This document shows, in pieces, positions 49,494 through 57,943 of a stretch of 64,000 nt of DNA. Position 1 is the stretch's first letter, and every line of letters begins with the position of its first letter. Made by a program: the position numbers and the translations under genes. The stretch lies in contig NZ_JANHDM010000008.1 of NCBI RefSeq assembly GCF_024494685.1, positions 62,001 to 126,000 on the forward strand, given 5' to 3'. The notes beneath the pieces were generated by a model that was given only the letters and a program-made list of their open reading frames with translations, was not told where the DNA came from and ran no database searches. The DNA comes from Halorubrum rubrum. GTDB lineage: Archaea; Halobacteriota; Halobacteria; Halobacteriales; Haloferacaceae.

Positions 49494-50056
49494 GACTCGA
49501 CGCCCTCCGCGTCGCCGTCGCTCCCCTCGGGCCGTTTCAACGAGAGCGCGGTCCGCTCGAACGAGCAGACGAGAACGTCGTCGTTCGCGTCGTCAGTACC
49601 GCCGTCGCCGGTGTCGTCGACGTCGTCGTCGTTCGCGTCGTCGCCGGTGGCATCACCCCCGCCTCCCACCTTGAACGCCTCGACGCGCATGGTGACGACC
49701 CCGCGTTCGCCGTCGCTCGTCTCGCGTTTGTCGACCACCGTCGACCGCGCCCGGATCGTGTCGCCGTGAAAGACGGGATTCGGGTGGTCCACGTCGTCGT
49801 ACGAGAGGTTGGCGACGATCGTCCCGTCGGTCGTCTCGGGGATCGAGAGGCCGACCGCCAGCGACATGGTGTAGAGCCCGTTGACGAGCCGTTCGCCGAA
49901 CCGGGTGTCGGCAGCGAACGCCGAATCGAGGTGGAGCGGCTGTTGGTTCATCGTCATGTCACAGAAGCGTTGGTTATCGGCCTCGCTCACCGTCCGCCGT
50001 CGCCGGTGGTCGATGGTCTCGCCGACCTCGAACTCCTCGTAGTAGCGTCCCGTCAT
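49490..50056 (-). CDS. MaoC-family hydratase
   Basis: This 188-residue protein has a hot-dog-fold MaoC domain: RYYEEFEVGETIDHRRRRTVSEADNQRFCDMT, NQQPLHLDSAFA, FGERLVNGLYTMSLAVGLSI and HPNPVFHGDTIRARSTV. An acidic insertion (about residues 135-165) breaks the last part. MaoC enzymes hydrate enoyl-CoA type substrates. ATG 50056 is favoured by a GATATGTGA box 26 bases upstream. It is divergent from the citrate-lyase-like gene, suggesting a common pathway such as mesaconyl-CoA hydration (inference). Confidence 0.87.
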   Translation of the reverse strand: MTGRYYEEFEVGETIDHRRRRTVSEADNQRFCDMTMNQQPLHLDSAFAADTRFGERLVNGLYTMSLAVGLSIPETTDGTIVANLSYDDVDHPNPVFHGDTIRARSTVVDKRETSDGERGVVTMRVEAFKVGGGGDATGDDANDDDVDDTGDGGTDDANDDVLVCSFERTALSLKRPEGSDGDAEGVES

Positions 50057-50134
50057 GTCGAACCCCTCCACGGGCGTTCACATATCGCTGTCGACCGCGA
50101 CCGATTTAATGCGTCCCGGCGAGGAGCGGTCGAC

Positions 50135-51013
50135 ATGCCCCGACGAAGCCTCCTGTTCTCGCCGGGCGACCGACCGGAGCTGATGCGGAAGGCGGCCGAA
50201 ACGGACGCCGACGTCCTGTGTTTCGACCTGGAGGACGCGGTCGCGCCGGCCCGAAAGGACGGGGCCCGCGAGGCGGTGCGATCGGTCCTCTCGGACCCCG
50301 CCTTCGAGCCCGACGCGGAGGTGTGCGTGCGACTGACCGTCGACGACACCCAGGCCGATCTCGACGCGATCGTCGGCGGAGGCGGCGGGTCAAACGAGAG
50401 AGATACGTTCCGCCTCGACGCGGTCATGCTCCCCAAGGTCGAGGGAGCCGCCGAGATCGGCCGGGTCGCCGACCTGTGTGCGGCCCGCGGGCTCGACCCG
50501 GTCGTGTTCGCGCTCGTCGAGACCGCCGAGGGCGTTCTCGCGGCTCGAGAGATCGCGGGGGCGGCGGCGACGACGGCGCTGGTCTTCGGGGCGGAGGACC
50601 TCGCCGCCGACATCGGTGCGACGCGGACCGCCGAGGGGACGGAGGTGCTCTACGCCCGCGAGCACGCCGTCCTCACGGCCAGCGCAGCCGGCGTCGACGC
50701 GCTCGACACCGTCCACACCGACTTCACCGACGAGGCGGGCCTCCGCGAGGAGACCGAGTTCGCGGCCACGCTCGGCTACGACGGCAAGCTGGCGATCCAT
50801 CCCGACCAGGTCGGCCCGATCAACGAGGCGTTCACACCGGGGGCCGACGAGATCGAGTGGGCGAAGGCGGTTCTCGACGCTCGCGAGGCCGCGGACCGGG
50901 CGGACCGTGGCGTCTTCGAGGTCGACGGCGAGATGATCGACGCGCCGCTCGTCGCGCAGGCGGAGCGCGTGCTCGAGCGCGCCGAGGCGGCGGGACTCCG
51001 ATCCGATGGCTGA
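50135..51013 (+). CDS. citE: HpcH/HpaI aldolase, citrate-lyase beta-like (malyl-CoA lyase type)
   Basis: This 292-residue TIM-barrel protein starts MPRRSLLFSPGDRPELMRKA and contains VLCFDLEDAVAPARKDGARE, VMLPKVEGAAEI, PVVFALVETAEGVLAAREIA and LVFGAEDLAADIG, the CitE/malyl-CoA lyase signatures with Mg-binding Glu and Asp. Related enzymes in the methylaspartate cycle split or make beta-methylmalyl-CoA. TATA at about 50103-50110 (GATTTAATG) supports ATG 50135. Its neighbours are a MaoC hydratase and glutamate dehydrogenase. Confidence 0.9.
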   Translation: MPRRSLLFSPGDRPELMRKAAETDADVLCFDLEDAVAPARKDGAREAVRSVLSDPAFEPDAEVCVRLTVDDTQADLDAIVGGGGGSNERDTFRLDAVMLPKVEGAAEIGRVADLCAARGLDPVVFALVETAEGVLAAREIAGAAATTALVFGAEDLAADIGATRTAEGTEVLYAREHAVLTASAAGVDALDTVHTDFTDEAGLREETEFAATLGYDGKLAIHPDQVGPINEAFTPGADEIEWAKAVLDAREAADRADRGVFEVDGEMIDAPLVAQAERVLERAEAAGLRSDG

Positions 51014-51087
51014 CCGCTGATTCCGCCCGCAATCGCGATTTCGACCGCGGTCGCCACCGTTAACTCACGCGATAGGGACGTTCGGGT

Positions 51088-52341
51088 ATGAGCGACGAGG
51101 CGAACCCCTACGAGAGCCTGAAAGAACAGATCGACGACGCGGCGGCGTATCTCGACGCCGACGACGGGGTTCTCACTCGCCTGAAGAATCCCGAGCGAGT
51201 GTTGGAGACGAACCTGACGTTCGAGCGCGACGACGGCTCGCTGGAGACCGTGCGCGCCTATCGCTCGCAGTTCAACGGAGACCGCGGCCCCTACAAGGGC
51301 GGGATACGGTATCACCCCGGCGTCACCCGCGACGAGGTGAAGGCGCTCTCCGGCTGGATGGCGTACAAGTGCGCCGTCGTCGACGTTCCTTACGGCGGCG
51401 GGAAGGGGGGAATCGCGATCGATCCGGCAGACTACTCGGCCGACGAGCTGGAGCGGCTGACCCGGAGCTTCGCGACCGAACTTCGCCCCCTCATCGGCGA
51501 GGACCGGGACGTCCCCGCGCCCGACGTGAACACCGGCCAGCGGGAGATGAACTGGATCAAGGACACCTACGAGACGCTGGAGAACACGACCGCGCCCGGC
51601 GTGATCACGGGCAAGGCGCTCGATTCGGGCGGCAGCGAGGGGCGCGTCGAGGCAACCGGTCGATCGACGATGCTCGCGGCCCGAGAGACGTTCGATTGGC
51701 TCGACCGCGACGTCGAGAACGCGACCGTCGCGGTCCAGGGCTACGGCAACGCCGGGTCGATCGCGGCCGCCCTCCTCGAGGACCTCGGGGCGGACGTCGT
51801 CGCCGCCTCCGACTCGAGCGGCGGGATCTACGACCCGGACGGGCTCGACGCCCGCGGCGTCAAAGACCACAAGGCCGAGACGGGGTCGGTTTCGGGATAC
51901 GGCGACGCGGCGGCGATCACGAACGAGGAGCTGTTGACCCTCGACGTCGATCTCCTCGTGCCCGCCGCCCTCGAGAACGCCGTCGACGCCGACCTCGCGG
52001 CGGACGTCGAGGCGGACGTGATCGTCGAGGCGGCGAACGGACCGCTGACGCCGGGTGCGGACGACGTGCTCACCGAGCGCGGGACGTGGGTCGTCCCCGA
52101 CGTGTTCGCGAACGCGGGCGGCGTCACCGTCTCGTACTTCGAGTGGGTCCAGAACCGCCAGCGGTTCCACTGGACCGAGGAACGCGTCAACGAGGAGCTC
52201 GAACGCACGATCACCGGGGCCTTCGACGGGATCGTCGAGACGTACGAGGGGGAGGACCTCCCGAACCTCCGGACCGCAGCGTACGTCGTCGCGATCCGCC
52301 GGGTGGTGAACGCTTACGAGCAGGGCGGGAACTGGCCCTGA
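51088..52341 (+). CDS. gdhA: glutamate dehydrogenase
   Basis: This 417-residue protein has the Glu/Leu/Phe/Val dehydrogenase layout: [22 protein letters not shown] with the substrate lysine, [19 protein letters not shown] with the catalytic lysine, [44 protein letters not shown] as the NAD(P) Rossmann loop, and [15 protein letters not shown] near the end. It interconverts glutamate and 2-oxoglutarate with ammonia. GTTAACTCA at 51058-51066 fits ATG 51088. Confidence 0.95.
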   Translation: MSDEANPYESLKEQIDDAAAYLDADDGVLTRLKNPERVLETNLTFERDDGSLETVRAYRSQFNGDRGPYKGGIRYHPGVTRDEVKALSGWMAYKCAVVDVPYGGGKGGIAIDPADYSADELERLTRSFATELRPLIGEDRDVPAPDVNTGQREMNWIKDTYETLENTTAPGVITGKALDSGGSEGRVEATGRSTMLAARETFDWLDRDVENATVAVQGYGNAGSIAAALLEDLGADVVAASDSSGGIYDPDGLDARGVKDHKAETGSVSGYGDAAAITNEELLTLDVDLLVPAALENAVDADLAADVEADVIVEAANGPLTPGADDVLTERGTWVVPDVFANAGGVTVSYFEWVQNRQRFHWTEERVNEELERTITGAFDGIVETYEGEDLPNLRTAAYVVAIRRVVNAYEQGGNWP

Positions 52342-52374
52342 AGGGATCGCGACGCGGTTCGAGCCGACCCGCGG

Positions 52375-52842
52375 TCACACGTCGAAGAGTCGGTCGGCGT
52401 CCTCGCTCTGTCTCCGATAGATCCCGCGTCCCTTGAGCCGCGGGACCGGGTGGGTGTGAAGCGTCTCGCTTTCGAGGTCGTACAGCAACGGGAACACGTT
52501 CGTCCGGCGCTGGGCGACGGTGTAGGAAGTGGCGGTCGAGACGAGGTCGTCGCCGGGGGAAGCGACCGCGAACGCGACGTACCCTATCGGCGTCGCGGAG
52601 TCCGTCCCGTCGCTCAGTTCGGCGATCAGCTCCCGGAACCGGTCGGCGGCGGCGACGACGTCCTCGGCGTCGTCGTCGGTCGCGTCCACGACCGTGGCGA
52701 AAACGGAGACGTGCCCCACCGTGGGGTCCTCCTCGCGTACCCTCCAGAGCCGGTCGAAGCCGTCGGCCTCCCGGTCGACGACGTCGAATCCGTGTTTCCG
52801 TCGGTTCGCAGCGACCGCCTCGCGGTACCGGTCGACGTTCAT
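52375..52842 (-). CDS. conserved haloarchaeal protein of unknown function
   Basis: This 155-residue soluble protein reads VDRYREAVAANRRKHGFDVVDREADG, VGHVSVFATVVDATDDD, IGYVAFAVASPGDDL and VAQRRTNVFPLLYDLESETLHTHPVPRLKGRGIYRRQSED. I do not recognise the family. ATG 52842 is chosen over an upstream ATG at 52881 because an AT-rich box (TTTTTTATTA, about 52864-52873) lies at the right distance. It converges with gdhA. Confidence 0.72.
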   Translation of the reverse strand: MNVDRYREAVAANRRKHGFDVVDREADGFDRLWRVREEDPTVGHVSVFATVVDATDDDAEDVVAAADRFRELIAELSDGTDSATPIGYVAFAVASPGDDLVSTATSYTVAQRRTNVFPLLYDLESETLHTHPVPRLKGRGIYRRQSEDADRLFDV

Positions 52843-52936
52843 GTCGTCGATGACGGAGCCACGTAATAAAAAATAGCACACTCGGGCGGCGGATCGTCGC
52901 CGGCCCTCGGGGGTCCGACTGGTTTCCGAACCGGAG

Positions 52937-53650
52937 CTACGCGAGCGTCGCGTCCGTCACCTCGATGTGGCCGCGGTCGCCCTCCCAGACGGTGTCATAC
53001 GAGAGGTCGATCCGGCGGTCCATGTGGGGACCGTCGATCACGTACGTCTCGAACTCCCCGCCCTCGCCGAGCGGGTGGACGCCGTACTCCGCCCGGAGTT
53101 CGCGCAGCTCCGCGAGTGCGTCCGCGTCGTAGCGCCGACCGAGCCACGACTCGTCGAGGCCGTAGGCGGCCACCTGAACGATCCGGATCTCGAAGCCGGC
53201 TTCGAACATCGCCTCGGCGAGTTCGACCGGATCCTCGCCCCACAGCGGTGCGAAGAGGTCGATCCCGAGGCGGTCGCACATCCCCCGGATCCGGCTGGTC
53301 TGGAACTCGCTCTCGACGGCTCCGGCGGTGACGCCCGTGATATCCATCCCGTCCGTCGCGGCCAACGCGCGGAGCGCGCCCTCCATCGGCTCCAGTTCGG
53401 CGTCGCCCTGGGCGGCCGCGTCGTCGACGTCGTCGGCCCCGAAGTCGGCGGGCTCGACCTCGACGAGGTCGATGCCGACGCTCTCGGCGGCGAGTTCCGC
53501 GAGGTGCGTCGCCGGCGTGTGGTACATGTAGGAGTCGCCGGCGGGGTGGACGGTGAGGAGCCGCGAGACGTCCAGCCCCTCCTCGAGCGCGCGGTACAGC
53601 GCCCACGAGGAGTCCTTCCCGCCGGAAAAGAGGCTCACCCAGTCGGTCAT
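52937..53650 (-). CDS. dph6: diphthine--ammonia ligase
   Basis: This 237-residue ATP-pyrophosphatase has the PP-loop SLFSGGKDSSWALYRALEEG near its N-terminus. GDSYMYHTPATHLAELAAESVGI, LAATDGMDITGVTAGAVES, RIRGMCDRLGIDLFAPLWGEDP and LGEGGEFETYVIDGPHM match Dph6, which amidates diphthine on elongation factor 2, the last step of diphthamide synthesis. A CGCTTTACC box fits the start ATG 53650. Confidence 0.92.
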   Translation of the reverse strand: MTDWVSLFSGGKDSSWALYRALEEGLDVSRLLTVHPAGDSYMYHTPATHLAELAAESVGIDLVEVEPADFGADDVDDAAAQGDAELEPMEGALRALAATDGMDITGVTAGAVESEFQTSRIRGMCDRLGIDLFAPLWGEDPVELAEAMFEAGFEIRIVQVAAYGLDESWLGRRYDADALAELRELRAEYGVHPLGEGGEFETYVIDGPHMDRRIDLSYDTVWEGDRGHIEVTDATLA

Positions 53651-53770
53651 ATCCCGAGTCGAACGTCCGCGGGTAAAGCGTCAGCGGTCCGCAGTCGACC
53701 GAGTCGTGCGGTCGGCGTCGCCACTACGGCTCCGGTCGTTGCCTCGAGAACCGCCACCGCGCCGCCCGAC

Positions 53771-54340
53771 TCAGTCCGAGATGAACTCGTTGTCGCGCCA
53801 GTTCACGCCGCCGTCGCCGTCGCCGGCACCCTGCGGGCTCTCGACGACCTCGATGCTCGCGGGGCGGGACTCGCCCTCGACGATCCGGGTCGCCTCGAGG
53901 TCGCCGTCGGCCTCCGTGATGGCCGTGAGCGTCCCCTTCTCGGCGCGCGTGGCGAGCTCGCGGAGCACTAAGAACATCGGGTACTGGAGCGCGGTGTTCT
54001 GGAGGACGGTCTCGCGGTCGCCCTTGAAACACGCGAACTCGACGAGCTCGGAGGGGATCTCCTCCTCCTCGTCGTCCATCCACTGCGGGCCGCCCGCGCG
54101 CGGGGGCTCCTCCTCGTAGACGCGCGTCTCCGTCACCGACGCCTTCAGCTGGGCGGTCGGCGTGTACTTGCTGATCGACTCGTCGTCGGACAGGGCCTTG
54201 ATGATGAGTGTGTTGTTTCGACGCGTGATGTCGATGTCGTCGATCTCCGCGGGGAGGTCGGGGTCTTCGTCGAAGTACGCCTCTACGTCTTCGAGTGGCA
54301 GTTCGAGCGTCGAATGAAGTCGGAACACGCGGCCTGTCAT
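53771..54340 (-). CDS. conserved haloarchaeal protein, function unknown
   Basis: This 189-residue acidic protein reads GRVFRLHSTLELPLEDVEAYFDEDPDLP, DDIDITRRNNTLIIKALSDDESISKYTPTAQLKASVTETRVYEEE and SELVEFACFKGDRETVLQNTALQYPMFLVLRELATRAEKGTLTAI. It looks like a well-conserved haloarchaeal family (DUF7110 from memory, uncertain). Its likely TATA box at 54428-54434 places transcription start near 54405, giving a leader of about 65 bases. Two dyads cover the promoter. Confidence 0.78.
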   Translation of the reverse strand: MTGRVFRLHSTLELPLEDVEAYFDEDPDLPAEIDDIDITRRNNTLIIKALSDDESISKYTPTAQLKASVTETRVYEEEPPRAGGPQWMDDEEEEIPSELVEFACFKGDRETVLQNTALQYPMFLVLRELATRAEKGTLTAITEADGDLEATRIVEGESRPASIEVVESPQGAGDGDGGVNWRDNEFISD

Positions 54341-54400
54341 TGTTTACTGGGGTGGGTGTGGGTCGGACCGGGTCGTCGCGACGCGGACGGTAAACGACTG

Positions 54401-54440
54401 CACCTACCCCGTCTAGGTGACGTAGGCTTATATGGCCTAC
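54401..54440. promoter_or_regulatory. two adjacent 19-bp dyads over a promoter
   Basis: CACCTA-N7-TAGGTG at 54401-54419 and GTAGGC-N7-GCCTAC at 54422-54440 both have 6-bp perfect arms and a 7-base centre; their starts are 21 bases apart, two helical turns. The centre of the second is TTATATG, the TATA box of the 53771 gene on the minus strand; the first lies near the predicted start site. Layout fits two repressor dimers side by side. The arms (TAGGT, TAGGC) recall DtxR-type iron sites, but that is inference. Confidence 0.6.
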
Positions 54441-54487
54441 TCTTCAGGAGACAGGGAGAAGGAGACCGATTCCGGCCGACGGCGCGA

Positions 54488-54832
54488 CTACTCGACGCCG
54501 AGCTCCGCGGCCAGCTCGCCGCGCTCCTCGAGCTCCGCGAGCACGTCGCTGCCGCCGACGAACTCGCCGTCGACGAACGTCTGTGGGATCGTCTCCCAGC
54601 CGCTGTGGTCGGCGAGCGCCTCGCGGTAGGCCGGAAGCGCGGGCAGGACGTCGACCGTCTCGAACTCCTCGACGTGGCCGGAGATCAGCTCGATCGCCCG
54701 CTGTGAGTAGCCGCACTGCGGCATCAGGCGGTTCCCCTTCATGAAGAGCACCACGTCGTTGTCGGCTATCGCCTCGTCGACTCGCTCGCGCACCGCGTCC
54801 GGGTCCACGTCGCTTTCGGGCTGGAACGTCAT
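54488..54832 (-). CDS. monothiol glutaredoxin-like protein
   Basis: This 114-residue protein has the Grx4-type fold: DEAIADNDVVLFMKGNRLMPQCGYSQRAIELISG, then ALADHSGWETIPQTFVDGEFVGGSDVL. The active site is CGYS (usually CGFS), and TIP and GGSD are the glutathione-binding positions. Monothiol glutaredoxins carry Fe-S clusters with glutathione; haloarchaea use gamma-glutamylcysteine, so its ligand is uncertain. Downstream lies the gene controlled by the tandem dyads. ATG 54832. Confidence 0.9.
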   Translation of the reverse strand: MTFQPESDVDPDAVRERVDEAIADNDVVLFMKGNRLMPQCGYSQRAIELISGHVEEFETVDVLPALPAYREALADHSGWETIPQTFVDGEFVGGSDVLAELEERGELAAELGVE

Positions 54833-54911
54833 GGCCTCCGATAGGCGACGACGAGTCAAAGGGGTTGCGGCCGGCTCGCTCCCGTTCGGCGCGGAACCGA
54901 CGTCGAGCGTC

Positions 54912-55544
54912 TCACTCGCGGTCGACGCTGACGACGTCGACGAGCGAGTAGACCGGGACGTCGTCGATCTCGTCGTATCCGACCTTGTCGACGAGCACGA
55001 CGCACGCGACCGGCTCGCCGCCGTGTTCGCGGATCGCGTCGATCGACTCGCGCATCGTGGTCCCAGAGGTGACGATGTCGTCGACGACGTAGCAGTCGCG
55101 GTCGCGGATCGCGGCGAAGTTCCGGGAGAACCCGCCGCCGTGGTCGGCGATGTCGCCCTCCTCCCACTGGTGTTTCGCGGGGGCGTACGTCCCGAGGTCC
55201 GTGTCGAGCTCACGGGCGACCGCGGTCGCGAGCGGCGCGCCCGCCTTCTCGATGCCGACCGTGAGATCGACCGCCTCTCCCTCCTTCACCAACAGATCCG
55301 CCATCGCCTTCGCGGCGTAGGTGAGCCGCGTCGAGTCGCGGCCGAGCGCGGACCAGTCCACGTGGATGTCGGCGGTCGTGTCGGTGTCGGTCTGCGCCGC
55401 GCTCTCGTCGTTGCCGCCGGCGCGCTCGACGAGCCAGCTCGCCGTCTCTCGCGAGACGTTCAGCTCGTCTGCGATCTCGCCCTTCGAGAGCCCGTGGTCG
55501 GCGAGCTCGGCCGCGCTGTCGATCAGGTCGTCAACGTTCTTCAT
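54912..55544 (-). CDS. gfcR: transcriptional regulator GfcR (PyrE-like)
   Basis: This 210-residue protein combines an N-terminal helix-turn-helix (LADHGLSKGEIADELNVSRETASWLVERAG) with a phosphoribosyltransferase-like domain: VGIEKAGAPLATAVA, the PRPP loop CYVVDDIVTSGTTMRESIDAI. In Haloferax GfcR activates sugar catabolism genes in response to phosphorylated intermediates. ATG 55544 overlaps the end of the glucose dehydrogenase gene by 14 bases, so they are co-transcribed, and a dyad sits in their shared promoter. Confidence 0.92.
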   Translation of the reverse strand: MKNVDDLIDSAAELADHGLSKGEIADELNVSRETASWLVERAGGNDESAAQTDTDTTADIHVDWSALGRDSTRLTYAAKAMADLLVKEGEAVDLTVGIEKAGAPLATAVARELDTDLGTYAPAKHQWEEGDIADHGGGFSRNFAAIRDRDCYVVDDIVTSGTTMRESIDAIREHGGEPVACVVLVDKVGYDEIDDVPVYSLVDVVSVDRE

Positions 55545-56601
55545 ACGCGGCGAATTCGACCGCCGTTTTAATAGTCGTGTCGTCATCCACGAAGGCGGCC
55601 TCGAACGACTCGAGCGGATGGACGCCGGTAACGAGATCCGAGAGGAACGCCTCGGAGAGTCCCGACAGCGACTCGACGGCCGCCTCGAAGTGTTCGTACC
55701 CGGAGTTGACGCTGCCCACGAGCGCCTTGTTGTGTAAGACGAGCTCGCGGTGGATCCGCCCGCCGTCGATCTCGAACGTCCAGTCGCCGGGCACGCCGAG
55801 CAGCGCCGCGACCCCGTTGGGGGCGAGCGCCTCCACCGCCTCGAAGGCGTGAGGCGCGTGGCCGGTCGCCTCGTAGACGAAGTCCATCGGCTCGTGTGCG
55901 TCCGGAACGTCCGAGACGTCCGTCTCGTTCGAGTTCACGTACGTCGCCCCGAGCGATTCGATGACGTCGATCGTCGGGTCGGGGCGCTCGCGGCGGCCGA
56001 GACAGTAGATCCGGTCGAACTCCGCGTCCAGCATCGCGACGGTGAGCAGCCCGAGCGACCCGTTCCCCAACACGAGCGCCGAGTCGGGCTCCCAGTGGAA
56101 CGTCGACCGGCTCGCGAACGCGTGTTCGACCGCCTTCTCCGTGATCGAGACGGGCTCGACGAGGAAGCCCCACTCGGCGAGTTCGGGGGGGACCTCAACG
56201 AGGAACTCCGCGGGGCTCGTGAAGTACTCGGCCATGAAGCCGTGTGCGCCCACGATCCCCCGCTCGTGATACTCGCCGTCCGGGGCCATGTCCGGCTCGC
56301 CGCGCGCGAAGTACTCGTTCGCGCCGTTCGGGGGGCGACGGACCGTCGGGACGACCACGTCGCCGGCCTCGAAAGGCGTGTCGTTCGGGTCCTCGACGAC
56401 GCCGACCGCCTCGTGTCCGAGGACGATGTGGTCCTCGCCGTCGGGCCGTCCGCCGTAGCCCCCGGCGACGACCTCGTGGTCGGTCCCGTCGACGCCCACG
56501 CGGAGCGTGCGGACGAGCGCCTCGCCCGCCGCCGGCTCCGGGCGCGGCTTCTCGATCACGACCGGTTCGGTCCCGTCCTCGTACACGGCGATCGCCTTCA
56601 T
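55531..56601 (-). CDS. gdh: glucose 1-dehydrogenase
   Basis: This 356-residue zinc-dependent medium-chain dehydrogenase starts the semi-phosphorylative Entner-Doudoroff pathway by oxidising glucose with NAD(P). GVDGTDHEVVAGGYGGRPDGEDHIVLGHEAVGVVE is the catalytic zinc region, RRPPNGANEYFARGEPDMAP and ERGIVGAHGFMAEYF follow, and SALVLGNGSLGLLTVAML is the Rossmann motif. The structural-zinc lobe is short, as in haloarchaeal Gdh. ATG 56601 is the usual start. gfcR follows on the same mRNA. Confidence 0.92.
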   Translation of the reverse strand: MKAIAVYEDGTEPVVIEKPRPEPAAGEALVRTLRVGVDGTDHEVVAGGYGGRPDGEDHIVLGHEAVGVVEDPNDTPFEAGDVVVPTVRRPPNGANEYFARGEPDMAPDGEYHERGIVGAHGFMAEYFTSPAEFLVEVPPELAEWGFLVEPVSITEKAVEHAFASRSTFHWEPDSALVLGNGSLGLLTVAMLDAEFDRIYCLGRRERPDPTIDVIESLGATYVNSNETDVSDVPDAHEPMDFVYEATGHAPHAFEAVEALAPNGVAALLGVPGDWTFEIDGGRIHRELVLHNKALVGSVNSGYEHFEAAVESLSGLSEAFLSDLVTGVHPLESFEAAFVDDDTTIKTAVEFAAYEER

Positions 56602-56625
56602 ACGCGAACCGAGGATCCCCGTCAC

Positions 56626-56641
56626 CAAAAGATTTCTTTTG
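56626..56641. promoter_or_regulatory. CAAAAGA-TT-TCTTTTG dyad at the gdh-gfcR promoter
   Basis: A 7-2-7 dyad overlaps or abuts the minus-strand TATA region of gdh, with its centre 32 bases from ATG 56601. Because the operon encodes GfcR itself, it is a likely GfcR site giving autoregulation; this binding is inferred. Confidence 0.6.
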
Positions 56642-56729
56642 TCCCGAGTAAACCTGATCACCGTCGATCGTTCCGGCCGGTCGCCCTCGCGGCGGCGACT
56701 TTTTGGTTCGTCCGCCCCCACTGCGGACC

Positions 56730-57503
56730 GTGTGTACGCTCACGCTCGCCTGGCGCGTCTTCCCGGAAGTCCCGGTCGCGCTGGCCGCCAACCGCGACGA
56801 GTCGCTCTCCCGCGTCTCGGAGCCGCCGTCCCTCCGCGGGGACGAACGGCGGTTCCTCGCGCCGCGCGACGCCGAGGCCGGCGGCACCTGGATCGGGATG
56901 AACGACGCCGGCGTCGTCGTCGCCGTCACGAACCGGTGGCTCGAGGACGGCCGCGAGGGGGACCGCTCGCGCGGCCTGCTCGTCGAGGACTGTCTGCGCG
57001 AACCGTCCGCGGAGGCGGCCGCCCGCGCGGTCGAACGGGAGGTCACCGACCGCGAGTACGACGGGTTCAACCTCGCCGTGGCCGCCGACGCGGCGGCTTT
57101 CCTCCTCTCGTACGACGGCGGACTGGCCGTCACCCGCCTCGATCCGGGAGTCCACGTCGTCGGCAACGTCGGCGGCGTGGTCAACGGCGAGGCGCGGTTC
57201 GCGATACCGGACCGGCGCGCGGACTTCGGCGCGGAGCGCGCGGCGAGCGTCCGTCGGATCGCGAGCGCGCTCGTCCCGGAGCCCGGCGAGTCCGGCGACG
57301 GGTGGCTCGACCGCGCGAGCGACGTCCTCGCCGACCACGCGTACGGCGCGTGTCTCCACGGCGACGGCTACGGGACGCGTTCGTTCACTCGGATCCGGAC
57401 CGGATCCGACCCGGCGATGGCGTTCGCCGACGGTCCGCCCTGCGAGACGGCGACGGAGTCGATCGCGGTTCCGGCGGACTTCCGGACGGAAAGCCAGTTT
57501 TAA
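56730..57503 (+). CDS. NRDE (TANGO2)-family protein
   Basis: This 257-residue protein starts with GTG-TGT, giving Met-Cys (MCTLTLAWRVFPEVPVALAANRDE). Removal of Met would expose Cys2, as in Ntn-hydrolase-like proteins. The NRDE signature is at residues 20-23, and GGTWIGMNDAGVVVAVTNR, RGLLVEDCLRE and DGFNLAVAAD are family core. Vertebrate TANGO2 acts in lipid/haem handling; the archaeal role is unknown. A CTTTTTGG box at about 56699-56706 fits the GTG at 56730. Confidence 0.88.
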   Translation: MCTLTLAWRVFPEVPVALAANRDESLSRVSEPPSLRGDERRFLAPRDAEAGGTWIGMNDAGVVVAVTNRWLEDGREGDRSRGLLVEDCLREPSAEAAARAVEREVTDREYDGFNLAVAADAAAFLLSYDGGLAVTRLDPGVHVVGNVGGVVNGEARFAIPDRRADFGAERAASVRRIASALVPEPGESGDGWLDRASDVLADHAYGACLHGDGYGTRSFTRIRTGSDPAMAFADGPPCETATESIAVPADFRTESQF

Positions 57504-57528
57504 GCGACTCGCCGGCGCCTGTGTGGGT

Positions 57529-57882
57529 ATGAGCGTGTCCGAACTCGAGTCCGATCTGTCGGCGGACGAGCGCGCCGGTCTCGAGCTCATCCGCGAGACC
57601 GGCGGGATCCATCAGAGCGACTTCTGGAAGCAGCTCGACGTCTCCTCGCGGAAGGGGAGCCGCATCGCGGAGGCCCTCCAGGAGTCCGGGCTGATCCAGC
57701 GCGAGAACACGGTGTACGACGGCCACAACACCTACTACCTCGAGCCGGCTCCGCGGGACCTCGACTTCTCGCTCCTGATGGCCGGCGACATGCTCTCGCC
57801 GTTCATCGGCGAGGAGGAGATCGATCCGCAGTCCGACGCGTTCTCGCAGTGGCTGATGAACCTCGCCTACGAGGAGTACTGA
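57529..57882 (+). CDS. winged-helix regulator, MarR/Lrp-like
   Basis: This 117-residue protein has a winged helix: LIRETGGIHQSDFWKQLDVSSRKGSRIAEALQESGLIQRENTVYDGHNTYYLEP, followed by an acidic 45-residue tail with DMLSPFIGEEEIDPQSDAFSQWLMNL. It is probably a DNA-binding regulator; its target is not evident. The GTTTTAAG box overlaps the stop of the NRDE gene, 27 bases from ATG 57529. Confidence 0.85.
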   Translation: MSVSELESDLSADERAGLELIRETGGIHQSDFWKQLDVSSRKGSRIAEALQESGLIQRENTVYDGHNTYYLEPAPRDLDFSLLMAGDMLSPFIGEEEIDPQSDAFSQWLMNLAYEEY

Positions 57883-57943
57883 GCCGCCCCCGGTTCTCTC
57901 CCGTTCTCGTCGCTTCCGCCGTTTCACGCCGCTCCCGCAGCCC

